A stretch of 10,186 bases of DNA from an uncultured Fretibacterium sp. (lineage in GTDB: Bacteria > Synergistota > Synergistia > Synergistales > Aminobacteriaceae), in contig CAJPSE010000049.1 of NCBI GenBank assembly GCA_905373185.1, forward strand, positions 1 to 10,186, given 5' to 3'. Of the stretch, positions 5,456 to 10,186 are shown in pieces (within the stretch, counting starts at the first letter, position 1; every line of letters starts with the position of its first letter). The notes beneath the pieces are model-generated. The model did no database searches and was not told where the DNA came from. It was given only the letters and a program-made list of their open reading frames with translations. A program made the translations under genes and the position numbers.

Positions 5456-6596
5456 CCGGACGTACCTTCTTAAAGAACAGCGCCTTCCTCTGTTCTGGAT
5501 CGCACCTCAGCATGACGCCATCCTTGTCCTTGGGGTTGTGGAATTCGTCCATGTTCAGGGTGCAGTGCAGCAGCTCGAGGTTTGCCGTCTGCTCCAGGGC
5601 GTCGCGTACCTTGACGGGGTCGGTCGACTGGGCGCGCTCAATCGCATCCTTCAGCCAGTAGACGCAGTCATAAGCCATGACGGCGTTCATGAACTCCTGG
5701 CACTCCGTGCCCGTCCTCTCCTTGTACTTGTCGAAGAAGCCCTTCAGTGCGGGGTCGTAGCGGTCCACGTGGCTGACCCAGTAGGTGTCGCCCAGAGCGT
5801 CGCCCGCGACCTCCCACATGAAGTCGCCGTACCCGTCGCCCCCGACGATCACGGTCGCGATCCCGAGCTCGCGGGCCTGCTTGACGGCCAAGGGCAGGGA
5901 CTTGCCCATGAACGGGAAGATCAGGACATCGGCACCGCTGTCCTTGATGTTGGTCAGTTGGGAGCGGAAGTCCACGTCCTCGCCGCGGAACCCCTCGTCC
6001 GCAACGATTCTGCCCCCGAACTCCTCGAAACCCTTAACGAAGAACTCGCGCTGGCCCTGTGAGTAGTCGCTCGACACATCGTAGAGGATCGCGGCCCTGG
6101 ACGCCTTGAGGTCCCTAGCGGCGAAGTAGGCCATCATGCGTCCCTGATAGGGATCTAGGAAGCAGATGCGGAAGTTGTAGGGGCGCACCTTTCCAGCCTC
6201 GTCCATGGTGACCAGTGGGTTGGTGGGCAGGGTGCCGAGATGGGGTACCCTACCTCTGTTGAAGACGGGGGCTGCCGCGATGCACAGCCCGCTGCCGCTG
6301 GGGCCGATGGCCGCCACGACCTTGTCCTGCTCCACGAGCCGCCGCGCCGCGTTGACCATGTCCTCCTGGCGGGTACGGCAGTCGTACATGATGACCTCCA
6401 GCTTTCGGCCCAGCACGCCGCCCGTTGCATTGATCTCATCCACGGCGATCTTGACGGACTCCACCTCCGCAACCCCGTAGGCCGCGAAGTCGCCCGTCAC
6501 CGTCGCGATCTCGCCCACCCTGATAGTGTCCGCCCCCCACACGGAAGAGGCGGCACACAACAGGAACACCGCTGCGCACAACATTAGCCTTCTCAC
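5451..6596 (-). CDS. livK: Branched-chain-type amino-acid ABC transporter substrate-binding protein (LivK/LivJ family)
   Basis: This is a periplasmic (or surface) type I binding protein that captures the amino acid and hands it to LivHM. It has 381 residues, typical of the family. A Sec signal peptide is visible (MRR, then a hydrophobic run to about residue 18, then SSVWGAD with likely cleavage near 21-22). No proper lipobox is seen. The mature part starts DTIRVGEIATVTGDFAAYG, and GPSGSG (98-103) and PHLGTLPTNPLVT (118-130) are the ligand-cleft segments of the LIVBP family. The start is GTG at 6596 with AGGAGG (6610-6605) at 8 nt. It is the first gene of the livKHMGF operon. Exact substrate (Leu/Ile/Val, other amino acids, or another small molecule such as urea or an amide) cannot be told from the sequence. 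Confidence 0.94.
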   Translation of the reverse strand: MRRLMLCAAVFLLCAASSVWGADTIRVGEIATVTGDFAAYGVAEVESVKIAVDEINATGGVLGRKLEVIMYDCRTRQEDMVNAARRLVEQDKVVAAIGPSGSGLCIAAAPVFNRGRVPHLGTLPTNPLVTMDEAGKVRPYNFRICFLDPYQGRMMAYFAARDLKASRAAILYDVSSDYSQGQREFFVKGFEEFGGRIVADEGFRGEDVDFRSQLTNIKDSGADVLIFPFMGKSLPLAVKQARELGIATVIVGGDGYGDFMWEVAGDALGDTYWVSHVDRYDPALKGFFDKYKERTGTECQEFMNAVMAYDCVYWLKDAIERAQSTDPVKVRDALEQTANLELLHCTLNMDEFHNPKDKDGVMLRCDPEQRKALFFKKVRPE

Positions 6597-6658
6597 TGCA
6601 GATCCCTCCTCACGTCGTTTTCGCCAAGTCCAAAAAGGCTTGCCAGAATTGCAACCTT

Positions 6659-6687
6659 ATTCTATTGTATCGCGCGCCGGCCGTAAA
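6659..6687 (-). promoter_or_regulatory. Candidate livK operon promoter
   Basis: On the minus strand TTTACG (6687-6682) and TAGAAT (6664-6659) are separated by 17 nt, with 4/6 and 5/6 matches to the sigma70-type consensus. An overlapping alternative -10, TACAAT, is at 6669-6664. The leader to the livK GTG would be about 55 nt. Confidence 0.45.
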
Positions 6688-6708
6688 GACACGCTCCTCC
6701 GGAATGCC

Positions 6709-6718
6709 GCGATATCGC
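6709..6718. promoter_or_regulatory. Palindrome GCGATATCGC, possible operator
   Basis: A perfect 10-bp palindrome sits between the candidate livK promoter (ends 6687) and the chemoreceptor extended -10 (starts 6740). It is well placed to bind a dimeric regulator acting on both divergent units. No regulator gene is in the window. Confidence 0.3.
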
Positions 6719-6739
6719 CCGCCATCCGGTGCCCTCCTG

Positions 6740-6751
6740 TGTTATCATAAC
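6740..6751 (+). promoter_or_regulatory. Candidate chemoreceptor promoter overlapping palindrome GTTATCATAAC
   Basis: TGT-TATCAT at 6740-6748 is an extended -10 element on the + strand, and no good -35 is found. The same bases form the perfect interrupted palindrome GTTAT-C-ATAAC (6741-6751), which may be an operator or a chance feature of the -10. The leader to the ATG at 6843 would be about 90 nt and holds a small hairpin AGTAC/GTACT (6771-6775 with 6782-6786). Confidence 0.35.
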
Positions 6752-6842
6752 CCAACAGGGAGATGAGGGCAGTACGCACTTGTACTCCCACATTCTTCAT
6801 TGATCTACGACAAGACGCCAAACCTTGCCGAAAGGGGTCCTT

Positions 6843-9206
6843 ATGTTGGTGCATCTGCGCAGTCTCAAGGGAAAGTTCATCGTGGCCGTCGGAGGGGTCT
6901 TCCTCCTGTCGATCCTCGTCCTCTCGGCGAGCATCCTCCTGAGCGTCAACGCGCAGGTCCGGAACCAGCTTCAGGAGAACGTCCAGTGCAATTTGGAGGG
7001 GTTCTACAGCCTTCTTCGGATCTATGAGGAAGAGTCCCTGGCGCGCGCCCAGCACTTCGCCGAGCGGGATACGCTGGTAGAGGCGATGCGGTCCGGCAAC
7101 GTAGAGGAGATGAGAAAGGTCACTGTTCCCATGCTTCATGAGGGCGATATGGACTACCTCGTCCTGACGGACGCGAAGGGCAGGACCCTCTTTCGGGCAC
7201 ACCTTCCCAACGAGATTCCCGCAGCGGACGACAACATCGCGAACCAGACGAACATCAGTAAGGCACTGCAGGGCGAGAGCTCGGTCGGAGTCGAGGAGGG
7301 GCGGAAGGTCCGGCTCTCCGTCCGGGCCGGGGCGCCCGTCCGCTTCGGGGGCGAGGTCATCGGCGCCTTGTCCACCGGCTATGTTGTGAGCAACAACAGC
7401 CTGGTCAATGAGGCCAAGCGGATCACCGGGGGCGATTTTTCCGTATTTCTGGGCCGGGAACGGGTGGCGTGCACCGTGTCGGGCCCGGACGGCAAACCGC
7501 TGAGTACCCCGATGCCGGAGGGGGCTTCCCCTGCAGGGGCTGCAACGCTGAGCCGGGACCCAGGGTTGGGTTCGAACTACCTGACCGCGTTCCGCCCCCT
7601 GATCGGCGCTAAGGGGACGCCCATCGGCATGGTCTCCGCCGCAAAGCCTCTTACCCTGACGTCAGGAATCATGCGCTCCATCTTCTGGACGGTGTTCTGG
7701 ACCATTATCGTCCTTCTGTTTCCCGCGTCGGCGATCATCGTCCTGCTCATCCGCAGAATAGATAGGCCCCTGGCTAACCTCCGCGGCCTGATAGCCTCCG
7801 CAGGGGCGGGAGATCTGACCGTGCACGGGGAGATCTATTCGGACGACGACATCTCCGAGCTGCTGGCGACCTTTAATCGGATGACGCAGCAGCAGTCCTC
7901 TATGGTGGCCAACGTCCGGACCTCCTCGGCAAGCCTGGAAGCCGCCTCCAAGGGGATAGCCTCGTCCGTCGGGGAGGCCGCCGCCTCGACCCAGGAGGTC
8001 TCATCCTGTGTCTCGGAGGTCTCGGCTTTGATGACCGAGGGGGATGGTGCGGCCAGGGACGCGCACCGCGTGCTTCTGGGCCTTGCGGAGCTCGTCCGGA
8101 CGGCCCAGAGGAAGAGCCAGGAGATCCTCGAGCACTCCGCCCAGACTATATCCGCCGCCACACAAGGACATGGTACCGTCGAGAACGCCATTCAGAGGAT
8201 GGAGCACATCAAGGAGCTCAGCCGTCAAACCGAGGAATGGATGACGATGCTCGACGAGAACTCCCGGCGCATCTCAAGCATCACCGAGACGATCACCGGG
8301 CTCGCGCGCCAGACCAACCTTCTGGCCTTGAACGCGGCCATTGAGGCCGCCCGTGCCGGGGAGGCGGGCAAGGGGTTCGCCGTGGTCGCCGACGAGGTGC
8401 GCAAGCTCGCGGAGGAGTCCAACAAGGGTGCGATGGAGGTGGCCCAGCTCGTCGGCAAGATCGTCGAGAATACGGCCGGCGCCGTCGAGGGGATCCGTCA
8501 GAGTGGAGCGGAGGTGGAGAATGGCGTCGCGGACGTGAGGCTTGCAGGAGACGCCCTGAATTCCATCTTCAGTGCCAGTAAGGAAGCTGGCAGCGCTATC
8601 GGTGAGATCGTCTCGATCGCCGACGAGGAGGCAAAGAGCTCCGAGGAGGTCGTCCGTCTGGTGGGATCGATGCTGGAGACCCTCGAGAGGACGGAGGCCA
8701 AGGCGAGGCAGGCCGCGTCGATGACCGACGAGACCCACACCTCCATCCAGAATATCGAGACGGAGGCCGATGCCCTGAACGCCATGGCGACACATCTGGA
8801 CGAGAGCGTCGCCGTCTTCCGGGTCGACGACGGAGCGCCTGCGGGCCCCACCGATACGAGCCGGATCAAAAAGGCCAAGTCCGACCACCTGTTGTGGAAG
8901 ATGCGCATCGACAACCTGATTAAGGGAAAGGAAAAACTGCGCCATGAGGAGGTCGGCTCTTCGGAGCAGTGTCGGCTGGGGGCGTGGTATCATGCCCCGG
9001 ATAATCCCTTCAAGGGGCTGCCCGAGTACCAAGCGCTCGACCACCCTCACAGGCTGGTGCACGAGATGGCCGCACAGGCCGCTGCCTTTTGCGAAAATGG
9101 GGACATCAAGGGGGCAAAACGCTGTTTCAGGCGTCTGCGCCGGAGCTCGGGAAAGGTCATCCACCTGCTCAATCGCCTCATTCACAGAATTGAGCACGGG
9201 AAATAA
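6843..9206 (+). CDS. Methyl-accepting chemotaxis protein with Cache-like sensor, HAMP and C-terminal CZB zinc-binding domain
   Basis: This is a membrane chemoreceptor of 787 residues that relays periplasmic signals to CheA/CheW. TM1 spans about 12-35. The large extracytoplasmic part (about 36-279) has Cache-type features: [41 protein letters not shown], and GGDFSVFLG at 196-204. TM2 is about 280-303 and HAMP about 304-355 (P309). A long coiled-coil signalling domain follows, with the hairpin tip [18 protein letters not shown] at 490-507. After the coiled coil, residues about 680-787 form a chemoreceptor zinc-binding (CZB) domain with likely ligands H682 (HLLW), C710 (CRLGAWYH), H736 and H740 (HRLVH). 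No NWETF-type tail is present. The start is ATG 6843 with AAAGGGG (6831-6837) at 5 nt; the TTG at 6825 lies before that site. The gene is divergent from livK and 30 nt before the C26 hydrolase. The ligand is unknown. Confidence 0.94.
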   Translation: MLVHLRSLKGKFIVAVGGVFLLSILVLSASILLSVNAQVRNQLQENVQCNLEGFYSLLRIYEEESLARAQHFAERDTLVEAMRSGNVEEMRKVTVPMLHEGDMDYLVLTDAKGRTLFRAHLPNEIPAADDNIANQTNISKALQGESSVGVEEGRKVRLSVRAGAPVRFGGEVIGALSTGYVVSNNSLVNEAKRITGGDFSVFLGRERVACTVSGPDGKPLSTPMPEGASPAGAATLSRDPGLGSNYLTAFRPLIGAKGTPIGMVSAAKPLTLTSGIMRSIFWTVFWTIIVLLFPASAIIVLLIRRIDRPLANLRGLIASAGAGDLTVHGEIYSDDDISELLATFNRMTQQQSSMVANVRTSSASLEAASKGIASSVGEAAASTQEVSSCVSEVSALMTEGDGAARDAHRVLLGLAELVRTAQRKSQEILEHSAQTISAATQGHGTVENAIQRMEHIKELSRQTEEWMTMLDENSRRISSITETITGLARQTNLLALNAAIEAARAGEAGKGFAVVADEVRKLAEESNKGAMEVAQLVGKIVENTAGAVEGIRQSGAEVENGVADVRLAGDALNSIFSASKEAGSAIGEIVSIADEEAKSSEEVVRLVGSMLETLERTEAKARQAASMTDETHTSIQNIETEADALNAMATHLDESVAVFRVDDGAPAGPTDTSRIKKAKSDHLLWKMRIDNLIKGKEKLRHEEVGSSEQCRLGAWYHAPDNPFKGLPEYQALDHPHRLVHEMAAQAAAFCENGDIKGAKRCFRRLRRSSGKVIHLLNRLIHRIEHGK

Positions 9207-9216
9207 CCGTACGGTC

Positions 9217-9222
9217 GGGAGG
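9217..9222 (+). promoter_or_regulatory. Distant ribosome binding site of the C26 hydrolase gene
   Basis: GGGAGG is 14 nt from the ATG at 9237, longer than the usual 5-10 nt. No ATG, GTG or TTG lies closer in frame; an ATC at 9228 would have 5-nt spacing. ATG fits the family N-terminus best. Confidence 0.45.
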
Positions 9223-9236
9223 AAAAAATCCGGCAT

Positions 9237-9983
9237 ATGAGACATCAGCCTATCATCGGTATCCTGGGGAACGTCCGGCGAGACCCGGACCCCGACTTTG
9301 TGAGTGTCGACCGCAGCTACACGAACACGGCCTGCGTGCGAGCCATAGATGGCAACGGCGGCGTCCCCGTCATCCTGCCGGTCCCCGAGGACCCCAGGCT
9401 TTCGGACCCCGCCCTGGCCCTGTGTGACGGCCTGCTCTTCCCCGGGGGGTGGGACGTGGACCCCTGCCACTACGGAGAACCGCCCCACGCAAAGCTGGGG
9501 CCGGTGTTGCCGGAGCTGGACGCTTTCTGGTTCCATGCGGCAGCCTACGCCTCGGAGCACCACATTCCCATGCTGGGCATCTGCCGCGGCATGCAGCTCC
9601 TGAACGTGGCTTGCGGCGGCAGTCTCTATCAGGATATCGGAGAGCGCGCCGAGAAGAACCTGCTGCACGCGCAGCAGCTACGCCGCGATACCCCGACGCA
9701 CAGGGTTTTGATCGAACCGGACTCCCGCCTTCGGCGCATCCTGGAGGCCGAGAGCGTCTACGCCAACACGCTGCACCATCAGTCCGTCAAGGCCCTAGGC
9801 AAAGGCCTCGTCCTCACCGCCCGCGCTGAGGACGGCGTCGTCGAGGCCTTCGAGAGCCCGGATAGCCTGATCGTGGCCGTGCAGTGGCACCCGGAGGACC
9901 TTCTGAGAACGATCCCGGTCATGAGCCGCCTCTTCATGGACCTCTGCGACCGAGCCCTGGAACGGCAAAGATCCCCGGACTGA
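9237..9983 (+). CDS. Gamma-glutamyl-gamma-aminobutyrate hydrolase family (class I GATase-like, peptidase C26)
   Basis: This is a cytoplasmic hydrolase of 248 residues related to PuuD, which cleaves gamma-glutamyl-GABA to glutamate and GABA in putrescine breakdown. The N-terminus QPIIGILGN is the family's first strand. GLLFPGGWDVDPCHYGE (65-81) matches the GGxDxxPxxY motif. The nucleophile is C116 in LGICRGMQLLNV, and the catalytic H218 and E220 are in AVQWHPED. ANTLHHQS (176-183) is the family's NSxHHQ block, and length is normal. It starts 30 nt after the chemoreceptor stop on the same strand, so cotranscription is likely. No other polyamine-pathway gene is in the window, so the substrate may be another gamma-glutamyl compound. 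Family is certain; substrate is open. Confidence 0.93.
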   Translation: MRHQPIIGILGNVRRDPDPDFVSVDRSYTNTACVRAIDGNGGVPVILPVPEDPRLSDPALALCDGLLFPGGWDVDPCHYGEPPHAKLGPVLPELDAFWFHAAAYASEHHIPMLGICRGMQLLNVACGGSLYQDIGERAEKNLLHAQQLRRDTPTHRVLIEPDSRLRRILEAESVYANTLHHQSVKALGKGLVLTARAEDGVVEAFESPDSLIVAVQWHPEDLLRTIPVMSRLFMDLCDRALERQRSPD

Positions 9984-10054
9984 TCCTCCCGGACATGCCC
10001 CCCGTCCGTGCAGGAAAAGGTGACCCGGCCCCAGGGGGCAAGGCAATCCGAATG

Positions 10055-10074
10055 TTGTCGCCAAGCGGCGGCAA
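10055..10074 (+). terminator. Possible weak terminator after the C26 hydrolase
   Basis: TTGTCGCC (10055-10062) pairs with GGCGGCAA (10067-10074) around AAGC, eight pairs including one G-U. It is followed by TGTCGAATTT rather than a clear T-run. An earlier small stem CGGAC/GTCCG (9990-9994 with 10004-10008) has no T-run at all. Nothing else is seen in the 145 nt between the hydrolase and the tRNA except the promoter. Confidence 0.3.
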
Positions 10075-10082
10075 TGTCGAAT

Positions 10083-10110
10083 TTGACAGTTATATTTTTT
10101 GTGCTATAGT
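10083..10110 (+). promoter_or_regulatory. Strong sigma70-type promoter of the tRNA gene
   Basis: TTGACA (10083-10088) is a perfect -35. After 16 nt comes TATAGT (10105-10110), preceded by TGC to form an extended -10. Expected transcription start is near 10117, about 12 nt before the tRNA. The surrounding AT-rich stretch contrasts with the GC-rich neighbourhood. Confidence 0.85.
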
Positions 10111-10128
10111 CACTTAGTGTCTTTTTGC

Positions 10129-10186
10129 GGGCTTGTAGCTCAGTGGATAGAGCGACGGCCTCCTAAGCCGTAGGTCGGCAGTTCGA
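10129..10186 (+). tRNA. tRNA-Arg (anticodon CCU), 3' end cut by window
   Basis: The 5' acceptor strand is GGGCTTG (10129-10135), then TA, and the D stem GCTC/GAGC (10138-10141 with 10150-10153). The anticodon stem ACGGC/GCCGT (10155-10159 with 10167-10171) carries the loop CTCCTAA with CCT at 10162-10164, decoding AGG. The variable region is AGGTC and the T arm begins GGCAG-TTCGA at the edge. The missing acceptor 3' strand and CCA lie outside. Confidence 0.9.

Noticed and set aside
8274..9668. 464-codon open frame on the minus strand
   Set aside because: It is antisense to the chemoreceptor and hydrolase, whose + strand products have clear conserved motifs. The minus product has no recognisable family pattern and is a high-GC shadow.
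1..10186. Search for mobile elements, toxin-antitoxin pairs, phage or defence genes
   Set aside because: No transposase, integrase, nuclease, reverse transcriptase or small paired toxin-antitoxin genes are seen. All sizeable coding regions are explained by metabolic, transport and chemotaxis families.

Overview
The window is high-GC bacterial chromosomal DNA with strong AGGAGG-type ribosome binding sites, frequent GTG/TTG starts and tightly packed genes. The gene content (amino-acid racemase, folate cyclodeaminase family, a branched-chain/polar amino-acid ABC importer, a large chemoreceptor and a gamma-glutamyl hydrolase) fits an anaerobic amino-acid-fermenting bacterium. A member of the Synergistota is my best guess, but that is inference from content and composition; no marker gene in the window settles it.

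Layout. (1) 3-602 (+): 3' part of an aspartate/glutamate racemase family gene, cut by the window edge. (2) 618-1010 (-): acpS, convergent with the racemase. Its catalytic Asp lies upstream of the only ordinary ATG, so translation most likely begins at a CTG codon. (3) 1029-1134: a compact intergenic element of three consecutive hairpins ending in T6 on the + strand. (4) 1160-1789 (-): FtcD C-terminal-family protein (formimido-THF cyclodeaminase or methenyl-THF cyclohydrolase type). (5) 1910-6596 (-): a complete five-gene Liv/HAAT-type importer in the order livK-livH-livM-livG-livF, with coupled or nearly abutting HMGF genes and a gap with two tandem repeats between livK and livH. (6) 6597-6842: divergent regulatory region. 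(7) 6843-9206 (+): methyl-accepting chemotaxis protein with periplasmic Cache-like sensor, HAMP, signalling domain and C-terminal zinc-binding CZB domain. (8) 9237-9983 (+): class I glutamine-amidotransferase-like hydrolase of the gamma-glutamyl-GABA hydrolase (peptidase C26) family. (9) 10083-10186 (+): near-consensus sigma70-type promoter and the first 58 nt of tRNA-Arg(CCU), cut by the right edge.

How the parts may work together. The importer delivers amino acids into the cell. The divergently transcribed chemoreceptor and its downstream hydrolase may sense and process nitrogenous nutrients. The folate enzyme downstream of the importer could handle one-carbon units from histidine or purine breakdown or from the folate C1 pathway. 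These links rest on adjacency only.

I did not find a convincing new defence, mobile or RNA-guided system. The observations most worth checking are the CTG start of acpS next to the triple-hairpin element, the Cache+CZB chemoreceptor paired with a C26 hydrolase, the palindromes in the divergent control region, and the tandem repeats that carry the livH ribosome binding site.
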